Positions 30,088-42,114 of a DNA stretch of 64,000 nucleotides are shown in pieces. The stretch is taken from the NCBI GenBank assembly GCA_020740775.1, contig JAHEWK010000023.1:434001-498000 (forward strand). The letters run 5' to 3'. Positions within the stretch are counted from its first letter, which is position 1, and each line of letters starts with the position of its first letter. Source of the stretch: Ilyonectria destructans. Taxonomy: Eukaryota; Ascomycota; Sordariomycetes; Hypocreales; Nectriaceae. Below the pieces are notes generated by a model, which saw only the letters and a program-made list of their open reading frames with translations, was not told the DNA's origin and ran no database searches. The position numbers were made by a program, and so were the translations under genes.

Positions 30088-33000
30088 CTATTGCCCCCTA
30101 CTTTGCCTCCAGATGGCTGCGTATGGCATACTGCTGACCATTATTGTGGAGTACCTTACGGATCCATTCAGCTCGCCGAAGGACATTCTGTTAAGTCGAG
30201 GAAGAGATTCAATCGCGTCGATCAAGGCCATGGCATTATGGCGGGACGGTAACAAAATCGTAGGCTGGCAAGGTTTGGTCGAGAACCGGGCCGACTTTGT
30301 GAGGATGGGGACACGGAAATGATCCTCGTGCTGTCTGGCTTCCACCGTTGGTTTGGAAAATTTCCATGGCAGGACGAACGCCAAATCGCCTTCATAGCTC
30401 CACGGGGGTCCTACAAGATCTACTAAGCATTGCATGACTTGTTGGCAAATCCGGTTCATCCCCCTAGCTTTAGCCTCTTGTAGCTGATCATGGCGAATGA
30501 GTACTCGTAGCCATAAATGTTCGAAAGTACTGGAATAGCGCTGAAACTCCCCCGCGTTCACAGCACTCGAGATTGTACCTGGCGGGATGCCGGGATGCCG
30601 ATGCTGATAATCCTCAACCGAGTCCCAGGAAGAATTGAAGGCACTCCCGGGTGGTGAGAAGTATGGCGCCCAGTACTGTATCTGGAAGAAGGTTACCTGG
30701 TGAACATGCCAGGGTGCAGGCTTACGATTAGTACCGACTTCCTTGGTATGGTCGCTGTTGAATGTCACCAAAATGAAGTTGCCAATGATGCGACTGAATC
30801 GGTCGTCAAATGAACCCGCGTAATCCTGAATCATTTCCCAGAATCCTTTAAACTTCCGGTAAAGTTCAAGGAAGTGGAGGCAATTCCAAGATGGAGTATC
30901 CGTACATTGAAAGAGGCGCTGGAAATCAAAACTGGACCAGCCATCTTCTGGTGGCAAATTTTTTCGGGTCGCCATCCAGCAAGGTGATCTGATGGCATCT
31001 CTTCGGACTGAGTGGTAGGCTGAGTTCTAATGTAAGCAGTCCAAGCCTCATCATAAACCTCCCATATCGTCTGAGCGGTAACGATACGGCCAACCTGCAT
31101 TGCTGACTCTTCCTGGGCTTGCTGCAGACGCTTCAGAAGCCGGGGCAGAATATTGTATCCTACTTGGGTGCGAAGCCGTCCCCAGTACAGCTGTAACTTG
31201 GAAAGCATATGTTGATGGTATGCTCGGGCGACCTCTTCAGTGACTAAGCAAACGATGCTCTCAACGAGCCGGTCCGCCTTGTGGCGACGGCCGTGATCGA
31301 ATTCTAACCGAGCCTGCTGAAGTAATTGCCTCAAAGAGAGCTCGATCGTGACTTTGGATGCGGTAAGGCACTGGACATTCATCTGAGAGAGGAGGCCTCG
31401 CTGGAAGGGATTCCGAGGTATGTAGAGCTGGATTAGGGTGTGTAGTGCAATATGTCCGCCATACCAGTCCATGCATTCTTGGGGGATCCAGAGCATCCCA
31501 GAGTTTCGAATGGATACATCTACCCCGAGGCCTTGCCGCTCCAGCAACGATCCGGCCTGGTGAGCCCGGCGATGTTGTACCCTCCATCGCGGAAGCCAGA
31601 TCCAGTTGTCGTACGGGAACTGCTGCTCGCTGGTGAGGGTGTATGTGAGAAGCCGACAGGAGAGCTGGGCAGTATAGAATGCAAGGATGAGGCAGGGTGA
31701 GGAAACCGCAAAATTGAGAGCAGGCTCTTGGAACAAGTGATCCAGTGGAAGAACAAGTCTTGCGGCCTGGGTGAATATGAGAGCGTTGATATCTCGAGTT
31801 GGCACTACCCAAAAAGGATGGTGTTCTGTCAACTCAGACACGAATGAGAGGTTCCATACTCGCTGTCCTATGTGAGGGTTCTGATTGGGCTGGAAATACC
31901 CACGGTGCCACATCGAGAAGATCGCATCGAGCCGAAAAGTCATCTCCCTTCGGATACCGTAGCTTGCGAGAGCCTTGGTGTTGGAAATGGCTCTCAGATG
32001 GCGCTTGTTTGCCTCCCACGCCTTTACCAAGGAGCTACGTTGAAGCGGGAGGTGGGTGCCTGATGGCGGCCTTGGGTTGCTGATGAAAGATCATTGATCA
32101 TTTCTTCATTAAGAGCGAGGAGCGGGAGGAATCCAGATCCAAACAAATCATAATCACTAAACATGACCGAAAAGAGCTCCTTATTGCAGTTGTAAGCCTT
32201 GGCAAGAATGATCCCCGGCTTCCGTTCGTCAGGGTGGCCTGGGTTCGAGGCTCGAGTACGCTTGGCCTTACACTGGTAGGTCCCGATATCTCGAAGGAGA
32301 AAGCTGCGAAAATATGTGGCACTGAGTCAAGCTTTTGGAGTAATTTTGCAGAGTTGCTCATGAAGGTGATAATGGCATTGACTCTTCCATAAAAGAGTAT
32401 AAAGCTCTGATCCTAGAGAATCATGGGGCGGAAGACTGGTAACGTGGTCGCGAACCCCAATGTCAAGCCAGCAAGAGCGAATATCCAGATGGATAGGATC
32501 AAAAGCCTGAAGGACGATCTGTTGGAAAAGATTTAGGGTCTCCTCGAGAGTCCTTTGACCAAATGTGTTTTTCAGATCGTGGGATTGAAAGAGCAATCGA
32601 GGGTTCTTGAAGTATGACACCATTTCTCCCCGCTGCGTTGGAATCTGTAATGAGTCTGCTTTTTCAACCACCAAGTGCCAGAAGAGCGAGAGATCTTGCG
32701 CCGGGACTGTATACTGGAGATGGAAAGCTCCGCTCACGTCGTCCGGCTTCCATCGGTTGTTGCCAGGCTTTCCCTGGAAGGAACGAGACTTTGCATATGC
32801 GATGTCATACGTTCGAGGTATCTCATGCCGGGAAGGATCAGATATTGCCTCAAAGGCTGCCGGAATGATGATGTGGTTGTAGAGGTCCTTCTGCCGCTCG
32901 AGTGAGAGGGCATTCCTGGTAGCTGATGTTGAATCTCGAGCAGCATGGGGGAAGAACAGGAAGGCGGAGAAACGAACGCTCTGCGTATTGAAGGTGCCCA

Positions 33001-33881
33001 TAAGAATATGTCTTGTCTTTGCTAGATCCAGCCCATGCGGCTGAATCACCTGATCAGTGGATAGATTGAGGGCTGAAGGGGGAAGAAACGAGAGCTTGAA
33101 GTCATTTGGTGGCCGGATCGCCTGCAAACCTTTCGCCCCAAACCAAACACTATCAATATCCCACTGCTGCGAGATCGAGAGATTTGATGGGGTAAGGGCC
33201 GCCTGTGACTTGCGGAAGGAAAGAGGCTGTGTCGGCTGATTGGAGAGAAAAGTTTCCCATTCCCGGAAGAAATTGCTGGGATTATAGGAACCTCGCTTGC
33301 CGAAGATTGTTGGTAAAGGAGGAAGGGAGTGCTGCAAGTATTCCACGGTCTCCTGAAGAGTATGAGTGTGTTCTGGCTCGTCGACTTCAAGCTGACGTGA
33401 ACCTGTGGTTAAGAGTTCGATTAGCGTATGACACGTTATTACCAAAGATAGTTGTAGACATACAAGCGCAGATGGAGCTGAAGAATATCCGAAACACTTG
33501 ATCATACGCAACTCGATATGGCCCAAGAGAGTCAGAGTCGTCTCGAGTGTCCTCGACCTGAAGGGCTTGAATGAAGCGTTCAAGGGTGGCGTTGCTATTT
33601 TGAGGGCCTTCCGGAGGCACGTCATCTGCTAAGCGTTCTAATGTCCTGGTGTGCAAGTTTTCCGGGTCGGCTTGTGGATTTGCACGAGAGCGAGGCGTGG
33701 ATAGTGATGGCCCTGGGATGGACTGCCCCTGGCAATTTCTGATGACTGGGAAACTTGGGTCGTTAGTACGGATAATTGCCGGGATTCGTAAGCGATGTAG
33801 TCGGTTCCGATATTTTTGAACGCGGAGGCGTGTAAGTTCTCGGGTCCGCACAGAAAAGTCTGTCGGGGACGCCGACTTCAA
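30088..33881 (-). pseudogene. Large decayed fungal gene of unknown family
   Basis: A continuous reading of more than 1,200 residues is interrupted by one in-frame TGA (near 32326, after CKITPKA) and at least two frameshifts (near 32035, GCTCCTTGGTAAAG; near 30960, in an A-run). The N-terminus is basic (RTRELTRLRVQKYRNRLHRL); one normal intron (GTATGT..CACAG, about 33459-33392) joins ICAC to SRQLEVDEPEHT. Landmarks are DSVWFGAKGLQAIRPPNDFK, IPRTYDIAYAKSRSFQGKPG, DIRSCWLDIGVRDHV, RLDAIFSMWHRGYFQP and PFWVVPTRDINALIFTQAAR. I recall similar long hypothetical proteins from fungal repeat-rich regions but cannot name a function. 29885-30087 is non-coding. Confidence 0.6.
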
Positions 33882-34195
33882 GGTGAGCTTCTTGACGTAT
33901 AGGCGGTGAATTGCATGTCTGGTTTGTATCTGCGAGTCCTGTGGGCTGCCTCATACCATCTCCTGTTTCTGTTCGTCGGCTGGTTGATGGTGAGGTTGTC
34001 TGAGCACCACTCGAACCGTAGGGTGTTGGACAATACTGTCAAACGATATTCCGCCCCAGCCGAGGAGGCGTCCCGACCCACTTGGACAGCATTGTTGTGT
34101 ATATAACTGGGACCTTCGTCCTCTTGACTTGAGCAGTGATCAAGGCCAATTGACTCTCTACAGCCCTCACATTTTGACAAATACCATGCCCCACC

Positions 34196-34262
34196 ACCCT
34201 TTCGCTAACACCCACCCTTTCGCTAACACCCACCCTTTCGCTAACACCACCCTTTCGCTAAC
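34196..34262. repeat. 17-18 bp minisatellite
   Basis: Four copies of ACCCTTTCGCTAACAC begin at 34196, 34214, 34232 and 34249. It lies between the large pseudogene and the pogo remnant; too irregular and internal to be a telomere tract. Confidence 0.85.
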
Positions 34263-34489
34263 CAAAAATAGCCACGTGCCATATAAAACTCAACTATTTC
34301 ACTTATACGGAATTTAACCAAAATAGAAGTTATTCGCAAGCGGTCACTTCTTATAGATAGAGAATTGAATGGAGTTTATTTTTCTAGTCTCGTGCAGCTG
34401 CATGGGGCACGTGATATATGCAGATCCCTGTACTGCAAAGTCACCAAATCAGGCATTGAATTCCTCACCGCTCCTTTCCACTTCTTTTC

Positions 34490-35330
34490 ATGTCAGTTTT
34501 TCACAACGCAATAAAAATGCCTTCATCGCAGCTTCGTTGGAAATATAAAGAAGACGACATGGCTGAGGCTATATTAGATATCACGGATAACGGCTTTTCA
34601 CCCTCTCAAGCGGCTCAGCGATGGGGAGTGCCTCGAAGCACTCTAATCAACAGACTTAATAGTCAGACAGCCGTAAAAGAGCAAATTCAGCTTGATCAGT
34701 GTTTATCCAAGAACCAGGAAGACAAATTGGCTTTCTAGATTCTTCGCCAGGAATCTCTGGGATATGCTCCGCCCCACAATCAGATTCGCGCTTGCGTCAT
34801 GGGCTTGTTAAGACAACAAGGCGAACAACCAGAATTAGGACGCAACTAGGTAGCCAGATTCATTGAGCGCCGCTCAGACCTTAAGACTAAGATCCGTAGA
34901 CGTTAAGAAGCTAGTAGGTTCGACTCTTTCACGCCTAAGGCGGTTCATTGGTACTTCGATATTGGGGAGGGCCAGTACGGCTGGATTCAGCCTGAAAACA
35001 CTGTTAACGTTGATGAAGGAGGTATCATGATTGGTTTTGGCAAGCCTCCATTTCTCCATTCTCTTTATTTTTTGAAATTTGACTAACTAGACTCTCTTCG
35101 TTAGGGTTGGATAGCCTGGTGGTCAGAAGCGTGGACCCAAAGCGAAAGGCTCTTCTCAAGGGACCACAAACTCGAAATTGGACTTCATTTATCGAAGCTA
35201 TCTGTCAAATATTAGGGTGGAAAAATTGTGTATTATGTGTCCTGTCCCTATGTCTTGAGGTTTCAGGGCAAGCTTTATATACCCTTTCTCTTCTGTATAG
35301 AATCAGCTAGAAGCTGATTGCTAAGCCTCG
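34490..35330 (+). pseudogene. Fot1/pogo-type transposase remnant
   Basis: The N-terminal psq-type helix-turn-helix reads DDMAEAILDITDNGFSPSQA then AQRWGVPRSTLINRL. It continues in frame through three stops (after DKLAF, GRN and RRR) to HWYFDIGEGQYGWIQPENTV and NVDEGGIM, the first catalytic-Asp motif of the DDE domain. An intron-like gap (about 35039-35104) precedes DSLVVRSVDPKRKALLKGPQ and WTSFIEAI. Later DDE motifs are absent. Confidence 0.75.
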
Positions 35331-35394
35331 TGGCAATAGGTGGCAATAGGTGGCAACTTTCGCCTCTGATATATCTGACAGTTAGCTATATCTT

Positions 35395-35700
35395 CTATAT
35401 CGCTTAATTGCGGGGGAAACCCTTGTGAATCTAGGTTGAGAATATACTCAAGAAGAGTCTCTTCCTCTAGATTGGATAGTTTACGCGAATTAGGCATAAT
35501 ATCGCATCTAGCAGGAATGCCGTTGCGTCGGCTTTCCAGTGTGCGGCGGGAGACTTGAAAGATCTTTGAAGTGCGAAAGGGAGTTAAATGAGGGTTATTC
35601 CTAAGGGCTTGAAGGGCAAGATTGATATTTGCCTTATTAATTGATAATGGTATGATTTGTGGTTGAGAAAATGAAGTTGAAAGATGTAATGAGGTGGTTG
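35395..35700 (-). pseudogene. Second pogo-type transposase N-terminal remnant
   Basis: Minus-strand translation reads SINKANINLALQALRNN, PFRTSKIFQVSRRTLESRRN, then NSRKLSNLEEETLLEYILNL and DSQGFPPQLSDIEDIANC, the psq HTH and CENP-B HTH region of Fot1/pogo transposases. Decay starts at a TTGCCACCTA tandem repeat (35330-35360). It faces the plus-strand remnant tail to tail but differs in sequence, so it is another family member rather than a TIR partner. Confidence 0.7.
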
Positions 35701-35789
35701 AGGAGAAAAGTGCGCGCTCGCTTGGAGTGCGCGCTCGCTATGCATGTATGTTAGATATAAGTAATTAAGTGCTAGGTGGAAAGACCTAG

Positions 35790-36881
35790 TTATTCTTCTT
35801 TATCTTTTATATGATCGGGATCGAAGTCCACAGCACTACGGCAAGACGCCTCCGACAGGGACGCACTAGACGCAGCCGCAGCCCAACTCGTCAACCTCGG
35901 GACTGGGCAGGGGTGTGCTGTTCTGCGTTCAGTTATTTCAGGACATAGGTTATGACCCTTGGTCATGTGCTCTTCGTGTCCCAGTTCCGTACTGACGTAA
36001 AAGCGTGGTAGGCGTTGTGTCCTTTCGTAGTCGAGTTGCCGTTGGTCCTGCTTATGAGGGTTCAGGGTTCCTATATAAGGATGATGTCGTGGAGCGTCTG
36101 TGTTGCCAGGCCATAGCACCTTGGTGGAGCAGCTGATGTGAATGAGATCAGGAATGATGGAGACCTCTGCATTAGGAAAGTGATATCGCCGTGTCTTGTC
36201 GCTTGAGTAGCCCGTTTAGGGGGAACTCAGCTGAGTTCGCACTAAAGGCCACCAAGTCATTCCAGTCAAGGGCATTCTGCAAGGCAGACATGAGTTCAAT
36301 GCATCAAGATTCCGAGTCAAAGATGGGAATTAGCCAAGTTGATGCACAACTATGCAACTAAGCTTGGCATTTGATAGACCAGTTTCAACCAAGCCGCCGT
36401 CAAAGGGCCATTGAGCTGACATGAATTGACTATAATTCATAACAATGAGTGCCTCACAAGATGACTCGGTCAAGCCGAGCCCAATGAGAAGCATGGATGT
36501 TGCTGAGCTTTATCTTGGTGACAAGACTGCAATGCTTCCTCGGTGCCTCGCTCGCCGAGTTCGTCTCATCCTACCCAACCGAAAAGTGGCATATACCATT
36601 AGATTGCGGCTGTCGCTTCAAGGAGAACAGCAGGCATCCTGAGCTTAAATTCATCAGACCAGAGCGAGTACTCTTTCACTGATCAAGGAGTTCTTTGGAG
36701 GTCACCCCGACTAAAACAGGCAGCTTCCCGGTACTGAGATTGAGACTACGGGCTGAAGCCTGTGAAAGGCTGCCTCACCACCTAATTCGCCATATCTTCC
36801 GTCGGTCGCCCGGGCAATCGTGAGATGCGTCAAGACAATGCATTTTTACTTTATTCTCCTTGTAACCCATAAAGATACATT
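35790..36881. other. Non-coding, possible LTR fragment
   Basis: Read on the minus strand, 36120-35790 contains a TATATAAGGAACC-like box (TATATAGGAACC near 36070) and could be a solo LTR; no paired repeat was found. Small frames at 36445-36682 lack domains. Nothing else was seen up to the peptidase stop at 36882. Confidence 0.3.
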
Positions 36882-39260
36882 TCATCTCAGTCGCAACAGT
36901 GCGCAGGCTGCATCTATACAACCAGCGACGTCTGTCAAGCCTTTGTTTGCCGAGTCCTTGTCGCCTGCCGCTGCAGCCTCCACCACCTTGGGGAACACAA
37001 TGCCGTCGTAACCAAGCCACAAGCCCGGGGCAAAGATCTAGCAAGCTGCGAGTCAGTAATCATTTTCCTATTTGATAAGATTCTTCTCTAGGGACGTACT
37101 TGATGCCGGTACCACGGCCGGCCGACAAGGCCATCGTCTTCTTTGGTGAGGAAGAGTCGCTCCAAGTCGATCAAACTTCGGTTTATGCGCTCCGCAACAT
37201 CTTCTGCATTGCTCTTGCCGTCGCGGGACACGTTCTTCACGTTTGCGTCGAAGCTCGTGGCAGCGGCCGCAAGACTCTGCAGGGAAGCATCAACGGCGCT
37301 GTAAGCCAGGCTTGGGTATTCTTGCCTGGTTCTATCGAGGTGCTTCCGGATCGCCTGCGCGTAGCTCTGGGTCGAGAATGGGATCAGCTCTACACCGGCG
37401 AGCTTCACAGCCACCAGACCCCACAGCCTCGCCATGGCCTGGTGCTTCTTGAAGCCGACGTCGCCAAACTTGTCGAGCCAGTAGAAGCTGTCGTAGTTTG
37501 AGTGGTATGGATACACGCCCTGACCTTGCTGGTTGAAGATCATGTCGACCGACGCGATTCCCAGGTGGTGGAAGAAGACGGTGTAGTCGCTGCCGGTGCC
37601 CATGAGGGTCAGGCTCGGCTTGTCGAGCGATGCATGGTGACGCTTCTGGTCCCTGAGCCAGTCCGAATAGACGGTTTCCCCCGCGTTGATGGGCGATGGG
37701 ACCTCGAGCGCAGCGGTACGGATAACATCTTCTAGAAGCGGGCTTCCGGGTGCTCCCAGGAACTGACCGCCGTTGGTGGACTCGTCAACGTTGAGGTAGG
37801 CGACGCAGTTCTTGCTCAACATGGCAGCGTTGTCCTCACCCCACTCGGTAGAGCCAACGAGACCGTACTCTTCATTGTCCCAGGAGGCAAGAATACTGTG
37901 AGACTCTGTTCAGCTGGGACGATGACGGGGGCAAGTGAGGAAAGCCGTGAACATACATCTTCCGATACGGCTGCCAGCCATTCGACTTTAGGCTTCCCAG
38001 CGCACGAGCGACTTCGTTCATGGCAGCTGAGCCCGAGACTGGATCCACGGCGCCACAGCACCACGAGTCATGATGATTGCCGAGGACAATGCATTCTTGG
38101 GTGGTTCCGTCTATCGTGCCAATGACGTTGTATATGGGTGCGTACTTGAACTCTCCTTTGGTCTGTGTCAGCATCGACTCGCAGCAACGGGTCGCCATCA
38201 CAGCTTTACCTTGGCTGGAAAGGTACACGTCAACGGAGCTCGGCCCTGTGCTGTACTCGACGCCTTCGATTTCGCCCTTCCAATCATCCGTGTTGTCCAT
38301 CTCGTGTGGCTTCCTCCCATGGCCGTTGAGTGCCTGCAAGAACGGCTCGGCCTCGGCAAACGAAACGGGCAAGGATGGAATCTTTGGAATGGCATGTGTC
38401 GGATCCCTGCGCTCCACGTTGCTGTTGGGGATGCTCGGGTATCCGGGCGTTGTCGGGTCGCCCACTGCGACGGAGAAGGCATCGACGCTGCCTCTCTGGA
38501 TGCTCATGGGGTGTCTTGCAGGGCCGTGAGGATAGTGCTTGTATCCGTTCTTGGCCGTGTACTGCCCGTCCTCTTGAGGGTCGTTGTAGATAATCACAGC
38601 GACGGCGCCGAACTCTTGTGCCGCTCGTACTTTGAGTCCGCGGAACACCTTGCCGTACTTGCATAAAACGATCTTGCCCTCCACCGAGACGCCTTTGCGC
38701 TGAAGCGTCTCGAAATCCTCCCAGCTCGCAAAGTTGGCATACACCAGCTGTCCTTGCACATCCCCATTGGCAGCAAAGCCATGGAATGCGATCAACCCCC
38801 TGGTGGGAGACGATGTTGGGTCTTCTGGCAGCTCGTCCTCTGTGAGAGTTGCTTCAAAGGCCGCCGACCCATCCGCGGAAAGCAGCCTCAGCTCAGTCGA
38901 GATTGGGAAGTTTTGCAGCACATCGTACTGGACCAACTCTGTGCTGATTCCATAAGCCCTCCAAAGATCCCGGATTCTTTCCGCATGGGCCAGGTCGCCT
39001 GCCAGATGAGCCTCTGCGCTGTAGAGTTGTGACCAGTGCCGCAGCTGGTCGACGTCCGGGGTCTGCAGCATAACCTGCTCGACGCCATGTTGATCGATGG
39101 TGATTTGCATGGTGACACAAACGACCAAGAGTAGAAACGTGACAATATGCAACACTCGACTGGAACAGAGGCTGCTTCTACGAAGCCTTTCAAGGTGTAC
39201 TTGTGCCGTGGGGGGGGGCATTGCCGAGACCGGCGAGATGGGGACGGACCCTTGGCGCAT
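36882..39260 (-). CDS. Glutamate carboxypeptidase II-like M28 metallopeptidase
   Basis: Type II membrane zinc peptidase of the NAALADase/GCPII family, which removes C-terminal glutamate from acidic dipeptides or folyl-polyglutamates; the exact substrate here is unknown. Exons 39260-37957, 37895-37100 and 37037-36882 join in frame to 751 residues, normal for the family. One transmembrane anchor (VLHIVTFLLLVVCVTMQI) lies near residue 40, then a protease-associated domain (GVSVEGKIVLCKYGKVFRGL). The peptidase domain has GNHHDSWCCGAVDPVSGSAA (Zn ligands H and bridging D), SWDNEEYGLVGSTEW (catalytic and ligand Glu), NVDESTNG (ligand Asp) and PYHSNYDSFYW (ligand His). A TFR-like dimerisation domain closes the protein. 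All metal ligands are present. Next upstream is a Dal5-type transporter on the same strand. Confidence 0.9.
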
Positions 39261-39932
39261 TTGCCGATATCCGAGCTGCGAACATGGACTTAATGCCTAT
39301 CGTCTCAACCCCATAACCGGGTACTGCATCCGGCAAATTGCCCAGTCAGCTTCTGAAAGTATTATCGGCCTTTTCAGCATGAGGGGGAGGAAGCCTGCCC
39401 CTTCTGGGGTGCCGGGGCCTATACTTACCTAGTTCAGAAAAACAGACACCTTTCAACTCCACTTCAGACCCCCTTTTATCAAACAATGTGACGTCCCCCG
39501 CACAAGATCCGCTCGCTACTGACTCACTACAGTGCCTATCACTTCCACTATTGTACCGTCTCGAATCAGTGCTGTGCATAATTACCTGACGATTACGCAA
39601 AGTCCGAACCAGGTAGTTTACCGCTGTCTCTGCTACTTGCCAGTTTTGGCCACAGCGGATGAGCGATAACTTAGCTACAAGGCATACTATGCTAGTCATC
39701 GAGTAAGTGTAGTGGCATGGCTCTATGTAGGGGCTTGTTTGTGGATGGACAGTTCAGTCGTTTGCTTTGAACGTTGAAAGTACGGAGGGAGTACCATGAT
39801 GAGATTCACGAGGTTTTAGAAGTAGACATATCAAGTTCTTTTGAAAGTTTGGTTAAGCTAGAGGTAGCCTCCCTTGCTCGTTTACGTTGCCACTTTCTAT
39901 CATTTGACCTGCATTGCCCGTTGGCTAGTTCC
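39261..39932. other. Intergenic, peptidase 5' flank
   Basis: Upstream region of the M28 peptidase and 3' region of the MFS gene. One CGATAA motif lies near 39663. No gene supported. Confidence 0.35.
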
Positions 39933-41588
39933 TCAAAGCACGTATCGGAAGTCGGTGTTCTCCAAATCCGTCTTGTCGTGCATGCCAACGCGCATACCGT
40001 CGATGCGGTCCTCGGCAGACTGCAGCTCTCCATACACTCTGTCTCGGCGCTTGTTTTCGCGAAGCATCATGAAGCGGAGGACAAGGGCGCAGACGAGGGC
40101 AGCGCAGAAGCAGACCAAAATGGTGGCAATCGCGAGCACATATCGAGGGGAGTCTTGCGCGCGGAAGAAGAAGGGGCCAGCGATGTTTCCAGCGGCAAAG
40201 ATGATGAGCATAAGAGCACTGGTGAAGGCGCGCTTGGTGTGGCCTGCAATGTTCTGCCCGATAATCGTGAGGAGGAAAGGCCACTAGAGCAAGTTTGTCA
40301 GTCGATGATGGTCAGAGGTGTCACCTCAAAACGTGGACAACTTACAGTCACGGCGTATGAGTTGATGAGCCAGTATGCCACAACGCGGCCGTACTTGTTG
40401 GCATCCGTGTTCATCGTTCCGTACACGGTGGCAATTCCGGCGATAGCAGGCAAGAGCGGGATGATTATGCCCCAGGTTCGCAGGTTGCCATACCTGAGTG
40501 ACAAGGTTCCCCAGACGAGCATGCTGCCAGAGCTCACAATCGAAGACGGCAGGCCGATGAGGAGAGTGCCGAAGCGATCGAAGCCAAGTCCAGAGATGAC
40601 GAGGGAGCCGAAACTGGTAAGTCCACCGTTGGGAAGCATGGTGAAGAAGACGAAGGCCAAGATGAGCCAGGTCTTGACGTCGACGACGACGTGCCACATC
40701 TGGTAGTACTTCCACTGGTAGTTCTTGATGCCCATCATGTTGGAGGCGACGCGCTGCACCGCAATGATTTGCTCCTCCCGCGTCAGGAAGTGGGCAGTGT
40801 TGGGCGTCTGAGGCATGTAGAACAGCCAGCCCACCCCGACCATGATGCTGACCAGGCCGAGGACCAAGAAGATGTACATCCACGGCTTGAGCGCCGTGTC
40901 GGTGATGTGGCCCAGGCCGTAGGACATGAGCGTGGCGACGATGGAGAAGATGCCCTGCATGCACGCCCAGAGCATGGTGCGCAGGACTTGCTCCTTGCGA
41001 GTGTAGAACATGGAAGTGTACATGACGAAGCCGGGGGTGACGACAGACTCGGCCACGCCGAGGAGGAAGCGGATGACCATCAGGCCAGCAAAGTTCTTGA
41101 GGCCCAAATGTCTGCAACTTGGGTCAGCTACTGCTCAGCATGCGCTCCGGGGGGGGCCAGATAACTCACGCGACCATGAGAAGACCCCACGAGATGGTGG
41201 AAATGCTAATGACCCTCGCCGTCTTGTATCGCTGCAAGATGTAGTTGGCCGGGTATTGGGCGACGAGGTAGCCAAAGTAGAACATGGAGCTTGCCCACGA
41301 GTATTGGTCACCCACGAGATGGAGGTCGTCGCGGAAGTTGAAGAGCACGGCCCAGCCCATGGCAACCTTGTCGACGTAGTTGAGGCCGTACATGGCGCAC
41401 ATGAGAGGCAAGAGGTGCAAGTCCAGCTTGCGACGGACCGCGTTGGCTTGCTCGGGAGTGCATTGCTGGGCGGCGGCCTCGTCAAAGAGTTCGTAGCCTT
41501 CGTCAACTTGGCTGGGGTTCTTGAGGTCGTCCTCAACCTGGACATTGCTCCGTGTCCGGGTGGCCTCGATGTCGTCGTGGCCAGCCAT
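39933..41588 (-). CDS. MFS anion:cation symporter, Dal5/allantoate-permease type
   Basis: Plasma-membrane uptake transporter. Exons 41588-41170, 41111-40346 and 40283-39933 join in frame to 511 residues with about 12 helices. The N-terminus is hydrophilic (MAGHDDIEATRTRSNVQVED), then RRKLDLHLLPLMCAMYGLNY with VDKVAMGWAV, the classic TM1 of the Dal5 family; then FYFGYLVAQYPANYILQRY, GVAESVVTPGFVMYTSMFYT and RKEQVLRTMLWA. The C-terminal half has LTIIGQNIAGHTKRAFTSAL, with NxAGxTKR, a family hallmark. Members import allantoate, ureidosuccinate, nicotinate-like anions or dipeptides. It shares a 526-bp promoter with the M20 hydrolase and neighbours the M28 peptidase, which suggests import of their substrates or products. 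Confidence 0.9.
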
Positions 41589-42114
41589 CTTGGTGGTGTT
41601 GCGATGCCTGCGAAACTATTCCAATTTGATGGGCTGTCAAAACATGGAGTTGCTGCTTGAGCTGATGGACAAACGATGATACATTGCGGATCGCTTCGTC
41701 TAAATAAGTGAACCGTTGACTTGACCCCTGCCTAGTTCTTACTGTCTCCAACCCATCATCCCTGCTGTCCTTTGGCAACATGCAGGGAAGGTCAGCTGAT
41801 AAGAAAGTGCCCGCTCCGACTCCGACATCGCTGAACCATGCTGCCAAAGCACTGCATTATTGTATCTCGCCCCAGTCCCATCTAGCGTGGGGCCGTCGGG
41901 GTCCCAGTCCGATCTATGTGACGTTGCGAGATAAGACGGCCTTCGGCCTCCGTTTGTTCAAGTCGGGGTTATGGGTCTTCTGTTTCCGCCTCCAGTCTCG
42001 AGGTACCGAGCCATTGGTTCTCGAAGCGCAGGCTCTGACTGTTCCTTTGCGCGATTGGCAAAGTAATCCACTAGACACCATCGCGTACAACCTTTTCCCC
42101 GGGCAGCAGTCACC
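41589..42114. promoter_or_regulatory. Bidirectional promoter with two GATAAG sites
   Basis: Lies between the divergent MFS and M20 genes. TGATAAG at 41797-41803 and AGATAAG at 41929-41935 match the HGATAR core bound by AreA/Gln3-type nitrogen regulators. Two sites about 130 bp apart fit nitrogen-catabolite control; this is inference from motif and context. Confidence 0.5.

Noticed and set aside
33780..33880. bZIP transcription factor from the basic stretch in the large pseudogene
   Set aside because: No leucine zipper follows; the segment is only the N-terminus of a much longer protein.
35790..36120. Confident solo LTR
   Set aside because: A TATA-like box is present, but there is no TG..CA pair, target duplication or second copy in the window.
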